Assembly (NCBI GenBank): GCA_963924555.1
Contig: OZ004581.1
Coordinates: 1,178,001-1,242,000 of the forward strand
Direction: 5' to 3'
Origin: Crambe crambe
Taxonomy: Eukaryota > Porifera > Demospongiae > Poecilosclerida > Crambeidae
DNA: 64,000 bases
Part shown: positions 51,901 through 62,430 of the stretch, piece after piece
How positions within the stretch are numbered: the first letter of the stretch is position 1
Layout of the letters: the number at the start of each line of letters is the position of its first letter
The notes under the pieces: model-generated
The model's database searches: none
What the model was told of the DNA's origin: nothing
What the model saw: the letters and a program-made list of their open reading frames with translations, nothing else
Position numbers and translations under genes: made by a program

Positions 51901-53722
51901 ATTTTGGTATGATGAAATTAATAATACAAGGATGTTCAGTTAAAATCACTTTTTTATTCGAAACTCAATCACGAATAACTGCTAAAAGTCTATTTGCGTT
52001 CACTCGATACCCCTTGATCATTTCCTATAACTGCCATAGCTGACTGTCTCAATTCTTAACAAACCTGTGAAATTTGGTCAAAAAAATCTAGCAATCGATC
52101 AAGGTATCAAATGAATGCTATCTAGACATAGAGGAGAATTGTGGTCCCTTCTCCAATGATGTTAATAACGTGATAAGATTACATGATTTTGACAACCGTT
52201 TGTCACTCCTACTTTCTCCTCTCACATACGCAGACGTGGCCTACCATAGCAACTCATCATGTGATTCAGACACCCAGCAACAGAGTGGTTACCGCGACAG
52301 CACCGAGACAGGCAAAAGAATGAAGATTCCTATGCATGTGAATGAGAGTATTTCTATCAGCGACATGGACAGAGACACTACAGATATTGAGGTGAGATAA
52401 GGAGAAGGTAAAGTAACGGGGAATTCTTCGTTCAGTACAGTAGTTACACGTGACCCTTTAATGTGGTTCCTTGTGATTGTAGAACCCTATTCATATGACC
52501 TTGATCGGATATCTGAATCTTTTTGTGTTGTGTATTCCCTGATAAAATTATAAGAATGCCTCTCCAATCTGTACACTTTTCTTTATTGTGTCCTGAGAGA
52601 TAAGGACACATCTCTAATCAGGACACTTTCCTCTATCCCATAGTGTTGTGTCCTGATAGATAAGGACACCTCTCTAATCAGGACACTTTTCTCTATCCCA
52701 TAGTGTTGTGTCCTGAGAGATAAGGACACTTCTCTAATCAGGACACTTTTCTCTATCCCATAAGGACATCTCTCTAATCAGGACACTTTCCTCTATCCCA
52801 TAGTGTTGTGTCCTGATAGATAAGGACACCTCTCTAATCAGGACACTTTTCTCTATCCCATAGTGTTGTGTCCTGATAGATAAGGACACCTCTCTAATCA
52901 GGACACTTTTCTCTATCCCATAGTGTTGTATCCTGAGAGATAAGGACACTTCTCTAATCAGGACACTTTTCTCTATCCCATAAGGACATCTCTCTAATCA
53001 GGACACTTTCCTCTATCCCATAGTGTTGTGTCCTGAGAGATAAAGACACCTCTCTAATCAGGACACTTTTCTCTATTCCATAGTGTTGTGTCCTGAGAGA
53101 TAAGGACACCTCTCTAATCAGGACACTTTTTTCTATCCCATAGTGTTGTGTCCTGAGAGATAAGGACACCTCTCTAATCAGGACACTTTTCTCTATTCCA
53201 TAGTGTTGTGTCCTGAGAGATAAGGACACCTCTCTAATCAGGACACTTTTTTCTATCCCATAGTGTTGTGTCCTGAGAGATAAGGACATCTCTCTAATCA
53301 GGACACTTTTCTCTATCCCATCATGTTGTGTCCTGAGAGATAAGGACACCTCATTATCTTCTTAGAATCCTGTATTGGGACACATGCTATATACAGTGAA
53401 CTCCCTCTAATCAGGACCCCTGAAATGAGGCCACCCAAATATTCAGGACACTTTTTAAAGTCCCAATCCATCCCTGAAATCAGGCCACCCCTCTAATCAG
53501 GACACTTCTGCTGGCCCCGAAGGTGGCCGGATTAGGGGGAGTCCCACTCTATACCTATTGTGTTTATCATGGCTTTGATGGTGATTATATCTTCAGATGG
53601 ACCAGAAGGTAGCTGACCTGCAGCAGTGCTTCAGGCGAGTCCGTCAGTCGTCAACTGGTAGCATGAAGATTTGCTACTCTGAGTCTTCCAACACTTCCAT
53701 GGAAGACATCAGCAAGAATTGA
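39952..53722 (+). CDS. giant coiled-coil protein, family not recognised
   Basis: Twelve exons: 39952-40220, 42246-42288, 43299-43344, 43442-43577, 43636-47368, 48041-48368, 48778-48996, 49154-49242, 49534-50904, 51042-51192, 52234-52391, 53597-53722. They give 2,222 residues with phases agreeing throughout. Start ATG 39952 is the first in-frame ATG; an upstream TTG at 39913 is in frame but not needed. The N-terminal 260 residues are low-complexity, with Gly/Ser and Pro/Ser stretches. Residues about 260-1650 are almost continuous heptad coiled coil, most of it in one 3.7-kb exon. The last 570 residues are Ser/Gly-rich and probably disordered, including a Gly/Val/Ser run (GVSTGGGVGVGAGGSKSG). 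No kinase, motor, membrane or zinc-binding motif was seen. Such a layout is common in centrosomal, Golgi and cytoskeletal scaffolds, but no specific homologue was recognised. Confidence 0.85.
40905..41315. repeat. 49-bp tandem array
   Basis: About eight copies of a 49-bp unit (CTATGCATGCACACATTCAC then TACATGGCACAACCTAAGCC), nearly identical in the middle and diverged at both edges. It lies in intron 1 of the giant coiled-coil gene. Confidence 0.95.
41617..42075. repeat. 74-bp tandem array
   Basis: About five or six copies of a 74-bp unit containing AACCTCCCTAAAGAGACCAC, CTCTCTATTAAGGCCACTCC and CATGTCCCAACAGCACC, increasingly degenerate to the right. Two more copies lie at about 58880-59075. 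It is in intron 1 of the giant coiled-coil gene. Confidence 0.9.
42455..42612 (+). mobile_element. AGTCTATTTG-family element
   Basis: Carries CTCAATTCCAGACCAAATTT, the core GAGAGTTGATCACCCACTCT and a right end with CCAAATAGATT. It lies in intron 2 of the giant coiled-coil gene. Confidence 0.6.
47508..47940. repeat. 64-bp tandem array
   Basis: About seven copies of a 64-bp unit (GGTGGTCTTATTTGAGAGGT then CTCCTAAATAATGGATAGAG), with one local duplication of AAGTGAAGCCTACACCCATT. It fills most of the 672-bp intron between exons 5 and 6 of the giant coiled-coil gene. Confidence 0.95.
48510..48715. repeat. degenerate GGTGGTCT repeats
   Basis: Diverged units with words such as AATGGAGGTGGTCTCTTTAC and ACATAACCAAGTGGTCTTTA, related in theme to the 64-bp array. 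They occupy the intron between exons 6 and 7 of the giant coiled-coil gene. Confidence 0.7.
49441..49496. repeat. (AAC/AAT)n trinucleotide tract
   Basis: Imperfect AAC and AAT triplets in the intron just before exon 9 of the giant coiled-coil gene. Confidence 0.85.
51014..51039. repeat. poly-C run serving as splice-acceptor pyrimidine tract
   Basis: Twenty-six C immediately precede the AG at 51040-51041 that opens exon 10 of the giant coiled-coil gene. There is no T-rich tract in between, so this acceptor depends on an all-C pyrimidine tract. Confidence 0.9.
51236..51424 (+). mobile_element. AGTCTATTTG-family element, best-preserved copy
   Basis: The left end AAGTCTATTTGGATTCAC and the right end GTGAATAGACTT are inverted repeats. 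Inside are CCTTGATCATT.../...AATGATCG and the core GAGCTGATCACCCACTCTAT. It is about 188 bp, non-coding, and lies in the intron after exon 10. Relatives: 36520-36615, 37150-37345, 38715-38830, 42455-42612, 51976-52130 and 57718-57895. Confidence 0.75.
51976..52130 (+). mobile_element. AGTCTATTTG-family element, internal deletion copy
   Basis: Has both ends (AAAGTCTATTTGCGTTCACT and TCAAATGAATGCTATCTAGAC) but lacks most of the GATCACCCACTCT core. It is in the same intron as the copy at 51236-51424, about 550 bp away. Confidence 0.6.
52570..53353. repeat. 60-bp tandem array (GGACACCTCTCTAATCAGGACAC)
   Basis: About 13 copies of a 60-bp unit built from TGTGTCCTGAGAGATAAGGA, CACCTCTCTAATCAGGACAC and TTTTCTCTATCCCATAG, with two shorter variants at about 52760 and 52980 that mark a higher-order period of roughly 220 bp. 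Long minus-strand frames with a 20-residue period are artefacts of the 60-bp length. It lies in the last intron of the giant coiled-coil gene. Related diverged units follow to about 53550. Confidence 0.95.
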
Positions 53723-54144
53723 GCTTTAGAGCTGAAGAAAGGAACAAGTAAGAAATAGCTAACAGAGTTTTAAGTGTTTGAAAACAATCTTTATACAGTA
53801 TAATATGGTGTTTTTGTTTTGTTTTTGTTTTTGTTTTGTTGTTGTTGTTATTGTTGTTGTATTATCATGGACATTATACGTACAACGTACGTCTCTGATT
53901 CAGTCTTTATTCCTGTACTTAAATTTTCATTGCTTTGAATTAATCAGCATTTTTAACTCCATCTATACTATATACAATATTATCCATTATGAATGTTTGT
54001 TGTTGTTGTTGTTGTTGTTGTTGTTATTGTTGTTGTTGTTATCATTTTTCTGGAAGAAAATACTGCAAGAAAAAAGAGCAGTGAGCTACTACTGTATATA
54101 GTAGGCCTGGAATTTGGTATATGTATAGAAAAGTCAGAAAGATG

Positions 54145-54390
54145 TATACATGGACACACTTGGACCCTCCTCTGTAGAGAAGGTTGTCCTCTTTTGGGTA
54201 TATCCAAAGGTACTTTTAGATTGTCCTTTGTAGAGAGGTTGTCCTCTTTTGGAGGTTATTTTGTATAGAGTAAGGTACTTTTAGATTGTCCTTTGTAGAG
54301 AGGTTGTCCTCTTTTGGAGGTTATTTTGTATAGAGTGTATATACAAAGGTACTTTTAGATTGTCCTTTGCTGAGGTTTGTCCCCTTTCAG
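54145..54390. repeat. tandem GGTACTTTTAGATTGTCC units
   Basis: Three successive units, each with GGTACTTTTAGATTGTCC, TTTGTAGAGAGGTTGTCCTC and TTTTGGAGGTTATTTTG, which are also the internal part of the interspersed element at 35569-35708. This looks like local amplification of a dispersed element. Confidence 0.8.
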
Positions 54391-55872
54391 ACTGCATATC
54401 ACTGCCGCCTGTACTTCAATGGATGCTAGCTACAATTAAGTGATAGCAGAGGACATACCCACAAAAAATACAAAACGGTGTGAGGACAGCCTTTTGAACT
54501 TATATGTAATCAAATGTACTGTACAAGTGTCCTTTTATTGGAGGTTTCACTGCATCACTCTTCTGTGGTTATCATACATAATTAGAGAGTCCACATCCTT
54601 TGATAAAGTGCCACTGGATGAATATAGCTCTCATGTATCTTAAACTAAGACATCCGTCACATTAAAATCATTTTTTTCTTTTAAGATGACCTCATAGACT
54701 GGCCCCGTGATGATCTATTTCACCCACTTACCCTACTAGGAGCGAAGCTGATTTCATACTGTACATAGCACTGTTATTAGAATGACTGTGCAGTTTTTCA
54801 AGTGATCTCATATGCCCATAGTCGTTAACTTTCTCCCGCCCTATTATTGGATGCTGTGAATGAAACTCTCTCCTGCCCTGGAAATCCTCAAGCTGATTTT
54901 TAAACTCATGGTTTTCCATTTTTTTTAAACGTGGGTTAACTTTTGTCCCACCCAAATCAGAGAGCCTTTAAGTAGGGATGGCACAGATTACCCCATTGGA
55001 CTACTAGGTGTGATTTCAAGATGTTCAGTAACTGATTGTGTTCATTAAATGAATTATTGACAAGAGACTCACTCATTATTACTTCGTCCCACCCTCACAG
55101 AAACTGCCTGGGAACAAACATCACTTTGTCCCATCCTCACAGAAACCGCCTGGGAACGAACTTAAGCCGAATTTAAGATTTGCAGCAACCATTAGTACAA
55201 TAATGTTATTATTAAAATAGACAGTTAAATGATGGACTAGACTCACACCACTTTGTCCCACCCTTGATCAAACTGCCTGGGAACCAACCTGATTATGGAG
55301 TTGCACATTCCCAGCGGCAATGAGGTAAAGCGATTGAAGATTCAATGAAGGAGCATACACAGAAGTCCTAAGTCAAAACATTAGATCTTGATTGCATAAC
55401 AGAGGAAATTGATTACGTAAGAAACCTGCTTATGATAATTACTAAAAGCTGTTGGGAAAAATTTAAATATTATTGGCATCATCATACAGGATGTATGGAA
55501 TTGATATCCCTGAAGGCTTTGGACTTTTTGACCCCTTTTGACCTTCCATGTTAGATCTTTCAATTGATCATTATGGAAAACACATGATCCAGAAATTGCG
55601 GATTGTGGGTGGACACCCTATTATGATATTGGATCTAAATGATACTCATTAATAATGATGATATCCTAGAAGGCACCCTTATTAATGACACCCTAAAATG
55701 AGGACACCCTATAATGATACCCTAAAATGATACCCTAAATCCAATAATGACACCATAAAATTAATAACACCCTAAGATGATATTCTAGAAATCATCCTAT
55801 CAATCTCCTTTAGAAGTCATCCTAATGTTGAAAATGAGTGGTGGCCAGATGAGAGCATTATGAACAAGGTCA

Positions 55873-55975
55873 TGACACGTACCACAGAAGGGAGAGAGGA
55901 CTACATGTATTATGTCATATTACATACATATTACATGCATGCTCCCTCTCTCTCCCCTCCACAATACATGACACT
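55873..55975. mobile_element. short element, CACGTACCA...CTCCACAATACATGAC (copy 1)
   Basis: Left end CATGACACGTACCACAGAAG, then GGGAGAGAGG; right end CTCTCCCCTCCACAATACAT. The inner halves GGGAGAGA/TCTCTCCC are complementary. Two more copies follow at 57511-57670 and 58010-58117. Confidence 0.55.
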
Positions 55976-57510
55976 ACACTTCTTCAGCTCGACCATTCAG
56001 CAGCTGCCTCTTCAACGATGTACGGATTAAAATAGGGAAGTGGTCTCTAGGTGTTATTGGGACATGGCTACAGAGTGGCCTTTACATTAGAGAATGGTGG
56101 TACATCTGATTATAAGTACAGGGTGGTCTTATTACAAGGTGATCTCATTATAAAGTGATACATCTGGTCTTATTACACGGTGGTCTTATTACAAGGTTGT
56201 ATATCTGATTATAGGATGGTCTTATTACAAAGTGGTCTGATTATGAAGTGGTCTGATTTAGTAATCACGGCTGACAAAGGTTAGCAGGTGTTCTTGCTTA
56301 TATTGGAATCTAATAATTAGCACAATCCATTTCCATTTTATCAATAAACGATAGAAATGAACGTCCAGATGTGTCCACATTCAAATTAGCTAATTAGGCT
56401 CCGACTAGGCTAACAGCATATTAAGCCCCTGGGAAGAACACATATCAGTCCTCAATCTCCAAAAATAGTAAATACTCCTCCTTCCCTTTCTAGACAATTA
56501 AGGCTTTCCAAAATAAACCTCGCAGCTGACGCCATCAGTCTGATAACAAGACAGTCTAGATTGCCTCTAATGCATAATTGAGCTATGTATGCAGAAGTTC
56601 AATACATTATTATTTGCTATAGGCATGCAGTGCAGAATTCTATAGCTTGATGGCTTCTTGCAAAATTGTGCAATGCAGTTGACTCCAATATTATACATAA
56701 TAGCTTTCTTGCAAAGTCATGCAGATATCTGCAGATATTGTTGCTAATTTCACAACAGAAGAGCTTGACCACTGTCTCCGCCAAAAAAGAACAAGAGGGC
56801 AAAGGATTTGTTGTTCATGGGAGTCCTCACAAATTAATAATAATTTTGACTGCAGTCAGAAAGCTAAAAGCTATTAATTTCTGGAGTTTTTTTAAAATGA
56901 TGCAGATAGCTATATTGAACTTCAATGGTTTCTGTTGATATCCAGGATGTGCTGTTATCATTCAAAGTGCCATCTTCTGCAAAAAGGTTCTCACGGAAGC
57001 AGCTTTTCCTGTCGAACCTGTTAATGGTTTAGGTGCTGATCTGTCAGGCTAATATGGATCAGAAGCAACTGCAATACATGCTCAAGTAGCTATACAAGGA
57101 TGCTAGCACTGCAATTATTATAATTATGCTCAAGTATTTAGCCATGCAAGGATGGATAAGCTTGCACTGCAATACACTCTGAGGTATTTAGCTATGCAAG
57201 GAAGGATAGCTTGCACAGGTATGTATTCAGCTTAGGTTTGAGCTAGCTTGCATGCTAAGTTATGTAAAGGTTCAAGCTAGCTTGCACTGTAAGGTATTAG
57301 CTATGATACGTACGATTTCCACTATCTCCACAAGCATTAACTTATCTATGTTGATGTTAAATCTACCTTCTTCTTCTCCATAAAGACATTGATGTCCTCT
57401 TCTTTCTTTTTCATAGAGACGTCATTAATATCTTCTTGAAGACATCATTTCTTCTTTAAAACTGCACTCCACCTTCTTCTCCATTGGAAGACAGCCCTCG
57501 CAAGGTGCCC

Positions 57511-57670
57511 TGTCACGTACCATAGAGGGGGGAAGACCCTACCAAATCATGGCTATAATCAACAGAGCCACCTTTAAGTGCCCCCCCGATGGGCAATTAG
57601 AGGGTGGAGTCTGTTGGAGCACATGACTTGAATTTTTTATCGGTCATCTCCCCTCCACAATACATGACAG
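57511..57670. mobile_element. short element, CACGTACCATAGAGGGG family (copy 2)
   Basis: Left end TGTCACGTACCATAGAGGGG, right end CATCTCCCCTCCACAATACA then TGACAG. It is non-coding with imperfect terminal complementarity. Confidence 0.6.
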
Positions 57671-57717
57671 TGCTATACCTTGTGGTACGTGCCACTCAGC
57701 CAAGCCTCCTTTGCTAA

Positions 57718-57895
57718 AAAAGTCTATTTACATTCACCCGGCACTTTGTAACTTTCACCAAATTTCAAATCTTAAAACCAGCAGAGAGAGTGGATAATCA
57801 ACTCTCTGTTGATAGAAATTTGGTTCAGAATTGAGAAAGTTATAGGACTTAAAGCAAATGATCAAGGTGCCAGGTGAGACTTTAACTTCTTAAAG
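57718..57895 (+). mobile_element. AGTCTATTTG-family element
   Basis: Left end AAAAGTCTATTTACATTCAC, a diverged core AGAGAGTGGATAATCAACTC, and right half TCAGAATTGAGAAAGTTATA ... GATCAAGGTGCCAGGTGAGAC. It is intergenic. Confidence 0.6.
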
Positions 57896-57909
57896 TCGAG
57901 TTGAATCAA

Positions 57910-58117
57910 AACCTCCAGAGAGGCCCTATCACATACGTACCATACAGGAGCATGAAATGGGTGTGTGGCAGAAAGGATCTCTCTCGGTCGAAACCTCCAG
58001 AGAGGCCCTATCACGTACCATAGAGGGGTGAGACGGGATGCATGAAGTGAAGGGTGTGGCTAACAGTTCCTCTCTTCATGCATGTAAGACTGTCTCTCCC
58101 CTCCACAATACATGATA
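57910..58117. mobile_element. CACGTACCATAGAGGGG element (copy 3) with duplicated left flank
   Basis: The segment AAACCTCCAGAGAGGCCCTA occurs twice (about 57910 and 57990), the second time followed by TCACGTACCATAGAGGGG. The right end is GTCTCTCCCCTCCACAATAC then ATGATAG at about 58117. Confidence 0.6.
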
Positions 58118-58308
58118 GTGCAAAACACTCCAGACATGATGCATTGTTTATCGAGAAAACTTCTTAACCAACAAGAATGCCAACTCATTGGTATGTGGAA
58201 TTCCCAAAGTTGCACCACTGCACTGTCTATTTCTTCCTGGAAGAGCAATGTACTGCATATAAACAACCATGGAATGGACTCCCTTGAAAATAACAGATTC
58301 TCACTACA

Positions 58309-58402
58309 TACTTTAGCTCTCCATAACTCATGATTACTAGTAGCCTTGGGGGCTGAAAATTTGGTGTGGAGATAGTCCAACCATTATAGAACACTTTGAA
58401 AC
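58309..58402 (-). repeat. interspersed repeat, TTCTATAATGGTT family
   Basis: Third full copy, in reverse: CCATAACTCATGATTACTAG ... AAATTTGGTGTGGAGATAGT ... AACCATTATAGAA. Orientation and spacing match the copies at 11204 and 34612. Confidence 0.7.
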
Positions 58403-58879
58403 AAAAGCATGCTTGAAGAATGAAGCTAGATTTTCTACCTAGCTCGATATATTTTGTATAGAAGTACTTGTGTTGTGTTGTCATTGCCAGTGAAGCTAGG
58501 TTTCTCAAACTTGCAATGTCTTTGTTGACATTACAGATGTGGTTGTAAAGAAACACTACACCCCAGTCTCAACTTCTACAACACAGCAGGCGCATGTGAT
58601 GGACCTCCTCAGCTGGTTATCACCCCATTCTCTGAAATCTTACGTACATCCTAGACACAAATATTACACAAGAACCTCTTAACGCTGGCACTTTCAAAAA
58701 AATAGATACACTGTGACCACTTGTGGGGGGCTAATCATATGTACTGGTTCTGATGGCAGTATCCATCATTATTATTAAATGCTCTATTCCATACCAATAC
58801 ATAATCATTTTTAGGTGCCAAGTTGGGACTTATAGTAGATGTGCAGTTATTAAAATCAGAGACTCTTCCCTGTGTTAAC

Positions 58880-59075
58880 TGTGAAACCTGCCTAACCAGA
58901 CCACCCTATGAGACCATCTCTCTATTAAGGCCACTCCACCACGGCTATTTCAACCTCCGTGAAAAGACCACCTCTACTAATTAAGACCACGTACTCCACC
59001 ATGTCCCAACAGCACCTATTCCAGCTATTTCAACCTCCCTAAAGAGACCACCTCATCCATTAAGACCTCAGCTGG
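58880..59075. repeat. diverged 74-bp units
   Basis: About two and a half copies of the unit that forms the array at 41617-42075 (CTCTCTATTAAGGCCACTCC, CACCATGTCCCAACAGCACC, AACCTCCCTAAAGAGACCAC). Confidence 0.8.
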
Positions 59076-59605
59076 TCTTTGGAATTTACGTAGTCAAGAG
59101 TCGAGAAAGTTATAGCACTGCAAAGTAATTACCACTAAATACAGTTTTTGTGTAAATTGTGTGTTGTGCTAGTGTCACATGAGGTGCCTTTTCTCCCTCT
59201 GTAGCTACGTAAATGGATGCTGTAGCCAAAAACAGGACAAGAAGGATGTCGATAATTAGCATTGTATTTCAGAACTGAGCAAAAATGAGCCCTCGATAAT
59301 GCCAAGCAATAACGATGCATGTATGGATTGACCAAATAGAGACAACTAACTTTGCCACCATGTACTAATAAGGTCTTGATGATCACCCCTACATGGTTGC
59401 TAAATATTATAAGCTAGTTGACTACACCTGTTTTATCAAAAATTGGTGCAAATTTTCCCTAAAATGCTCATTGCAGGTCTTGTGGAACAAATACCGGCCC
59501 TGTTGCTATACAAAATTCTTTCTTTGATCGTTCGATCCTATTCTGTTTTCTATTAATAGCCACCAATGCATGCCTTGTTTATTCTATTTATAAGTCTGTG
59601 TATTC

Positions 59606-60360
59606 AACCTCTGTATTGAGGACACCTCTATACTAAGGATGATTTCCAAGGTCCCAAAGTGTCCACAATAGAGAGGTTCCACTGTACTTTAGTGCATCAT
59701 TCAACCTCTGTATTGAGGACACCTCTATACTAAGGACAGCTTCCAAGGTCCCAAAGTGTCCACAATAGAGAGGTTCCACTGTACTTTAGTGCATCATTCA
59801 ACCTCTGTATTGAGGACACCTCTATACTAAGGACAGCTTCCAAGGTCCCAAAGTGTCCACAATAGAGAGGTTCCACTGTACTTTAGTGCATCATTCAACC
59901 TCTGTATTGAGGACACCTCTATACTAAGGACAGCTTCCAAGGTCCCAAAGTGTCCACAATAGAGAGGTTCCACTGTACTTTAGTGCATCATTCAACCTCT
60001 GTATTGAGGACACCTCTATACTAAGGATGATTTCCAAGGTCCCAAAATGTCCATAATAGAGAGGTTCCACTGTATCATTCAACCTCTGTATTGAGGACAC
60101 CTCTATACTAAGGACAATTTCCAAGGTCCCAAAGTGTCCACAATAGAGAGGTTCCACTGTACTTTAGTGCATCATTCAACCTCTGTATTGAGGACACCTC
60201 TATACTAAAGATGATTTCCAAGGTCCCAAAATGTCCATAATAGAGAGGTTCCACTGTACTTTAGTGCATCATTCAACCTCTGTGTTGAGGACACCTCTAT
60301 ACTAAGGACAATTTCCAAGGTCTCAAAGTATCTACAATAGAGAGGTTCCACTATTAATGA
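59606..60360. repeat. 97-bp tandem array
   Basis: About eight copies of a 97-bp unit (TTCAACCTCTGTATTGAGGA, CACCTCTATACTAAGGACA, CCAAAGTGTCCACAATAGAG, AGGTTCCACTGTACTTTAGT). Within each unit ACCTCTATACTAAGGACA and TGTCCACAATAGAGAGGT are imperfect complements, so every unit can fold back on itself. An opposite-orientation array follows at 60695-60985. Confidence 0.95.
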
Positions 60361-60694
60361 CACCTTCTATAGCTATATGCTAAGGACGTTTCCAAGGTAA
60401 CACTCTTCATTTAATTAGAATTAAAATTTTCACACATTTCGCTTAGAAGATGTAGAGTTATTAGCTCATGCTATGTGGTACACACCTGTCCAGAGATCAA
60501 AATTAAGAGTCAATAAAAAGGTATCTCTTTATGAAGTTCATTTGGTTTGGTCACCTGACGAGATTGGATTAAGTTTATGAGGCATTCCAAGACTGAAAAT
60601 AAACAAGTCCAAGAGGATCAATATTGCACCTCACAAAGGTTTCCGATGATGGAACAACATCAAATTTCAAAAACCAGCTGGGTGATCGTAGTAC
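60361..60694. other. spacer between inverted 97-bp arrays
   Basis: About 330 bp of AT-rich DNA with no gene or repeat that I recognise. It separates two arrays of the same unit in opposite orientation. Confidence 0.5.
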
Positions 60695-60990
60695 AGAGGA
60701 ACCTCTCTACTGTGGACACTTTGGGACCTTGGAAATTGTCCTTAGTATAGAGGTGTCCTCAATACAGAGGTTGAATGATGCACCAAAGTACAGTGGAACC
60801 TCTCTATTGTGGACACTTTGGGACCTTGGAAATTGTCCTTAGTATAGAGGTGTCCTCGATACAGAGGTTGAATGATGCACTAAAGTACAGTGGAACCTCT
60901 CTATTGTGGACACTTTGGGACCTTGGAAATTGTCCTTAGTATAGAGGTGTCCTCAATACAGAGGTTGAATGATGTACTAAAATACAGTGG
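60695..60990 (-). repeat. 97-bp array, opposite orientation
   Basis: Three copies of the reverse complement of the 59606-60360 unit (GAACCTCTCTATTGTGGACA, TTTGGGACCTTGGAAATTGT, CCTTAGTATAGAGGTGTCCT). Together with the first array they form a large imperfect palindrome. Confidence 0.95.
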
Positions 60991-61384
60991 AACTTCTGAG
61001 GCCATCATATAATTATAAGCACACACATATAAGCAAAGATGGATGGCCGGGGGATAGGACAAAGAACTGAAAATTCCAACGAGAATTACCCTAAAATGGT
61101 AACTGTGCAAGTGGGCTGTTTAAACATGTGACAAAGGAAAACTTGGCAGAGGAGAAAATTCTGGTTTTATCTTCTGCCAAAAGCTCCAGTGTCTCCTGTT
61201 TGGCCATTAACAATTAATAGCAAGGGCTATTCAGAAGGTAACATGCCCCCTTCTCCTCCTCTTCAAGGATGGGCTAGCTGGGGGAGTGTTAGTGCTGTAC
61301 ACATGTGAGCCTACATATGAGCTGGGAGCTTCATTATTCTTGTTAAGTACAGCTAAAAGGAACTAGCTTGGTGATTGCTTTATA
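60991..61384. other. unique sequence, nothing recognised
   Basis: About 390 bp between arrays. No coding region, RNA gene or element was recognised. Confidence 0.5.
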
Positions 61385-61745
61385 TGGGACTAGAACGAGT
61401 GTCCTGGAAATGGAGGGTGTCCCTTAACCCTTAATACAGAGAGTCCACAGTGAGAGGTTCCACTGTGTTAGTATGGGACTAGAACAAGTGTCCTGGATAT
61501 AGAGGGTGTCATACAGAGAGTCCACAGTGAGAGGTTCCACTGTGTTAGTATGGGACTAGAACAAGTGTCCTGGATATAGAGGGTGTCCCTTAATACAGAG
61601 AGTCCACAGTGAGAGGTTGTAGAACAAGTGTCCTGGATATAGAGGGTGTCCCTTAATACAGAGAGTCAGTGAGAGGTTCCACTGTGTTAGTATTAATTGT
61701 CCTGGATATAGAGGGTATCCTCTATATCCAGAGAGAGACACTTAA
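61385..61745 (-). repeat. 82-bp repeat family, inverted array
   Basis: About four copies, some internally deleted, of the unit seen at 1-479 but in opposite orientation (GTGTCCTGGATATAGAGGGT, ACAGAGAGTCCACAGTGAGA, GGTTCCACTGTGTTAGTATG). Confidence 0.9.
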
Positions 61746-62320
61746 TTCTCACTCAGTGTATTAAAGGATTTATTAACACTTGATATTCCACTGTTATAAA
61801 TAAGAAGTGTAATTTTTTTTCTCCATCAGACAGTGTTGTACATGTTTTACAGGTGAGAAGGCCATATCCATGGCACATATGCTTCACTACTACATCAGCC
61901 AACTCTGGAATATCATACCCGACTTAATTAGTAGAAAAGAAACCATCGCAACTTGGTATACATCACCGTGCAGAATAATCTTTAGTCTTTGATATTTCTT
62001 ACAAGCTGTATCATCTTTCAACTAGCCAGACATATACAACATAACCATTCAATTTCAGCTACAGTTAGAGAAAGCCATAAAGGTTTCCTTGGCAACCAGC
62101 TGCCCACCATTTTTAGCTATTGTATAAGTTCGGTCACGTTTTTTTTGCACAATTGTATTACTAATAATTATGGTTAACCCAAATATATCCTAGCAGCCAT
62201 GGGACTGGAGCAAGTATGTCTATACTGCAGATTCTTATAGGTGTGTTATGCTTGGGTTACATAATAGACCTTTCGTGTGAACATGTGTAGATCAGCCACC
62301 ATTGAGTCCTTGGCTCCATG
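61746..62320. other. unique sequence, no gene seen
   Basis: AT-rich DNA; only a 62-codon plus-strand frame with no similarity that I recognise. Not called. Confidence 0.5.
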
Positions 62321-62430
62321 TGTGCGTGTGCGGGCATGTATGTGCATGTGCGGGCATGTATGTGCATGTGCGGGCATGTATGTGCATGTGTGGGCATGTA
62401 TGTGCATGTGCAGGCATGTATGTGTCTTGT
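62321..62430. repeat. 20-bp minisatellite
   Basis: Five or six copies of TGTGCATGTGCGGGCATGTA. The frames across it (Cys/Met/Val one way, His/Ala/Cys the other) are repeat artefacts. Confidence 0.9.

Larger units (their letters stand above)
53723..59605. other. intergenic, no gene seen; interspersed repeats
   Basis: No reading frame here looks like a real protein. Contents: TTG/TTTTG tracts (about 53808-53860 and 53996-54044), repeated pieces of the AATAATGGACACACTTGG family (54145-54390), degenerate tandems containing CTTTGTCCCACCCT (55080-55290), ACACCCTAAAATGA-type tandems (55640-55790), three CACGTACCATAGAGGGG elements, a TTCTATAATGG-family copy (58309-58402) and diverged 74-bp units (58880-59075). 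Confidence 0.55.

Noticed and set aside
52734-53349. Minus-strand frames with a 20-residue period
   Set aside because: Produced by the 60-bp tandem unit. The region is the last intron of the giant coiled-coil gene.
54728-54955. 75-codon charged minus-strand frame
   Set aside because: No domain, no splice context and no similarity that I recognise. Too weak to call.
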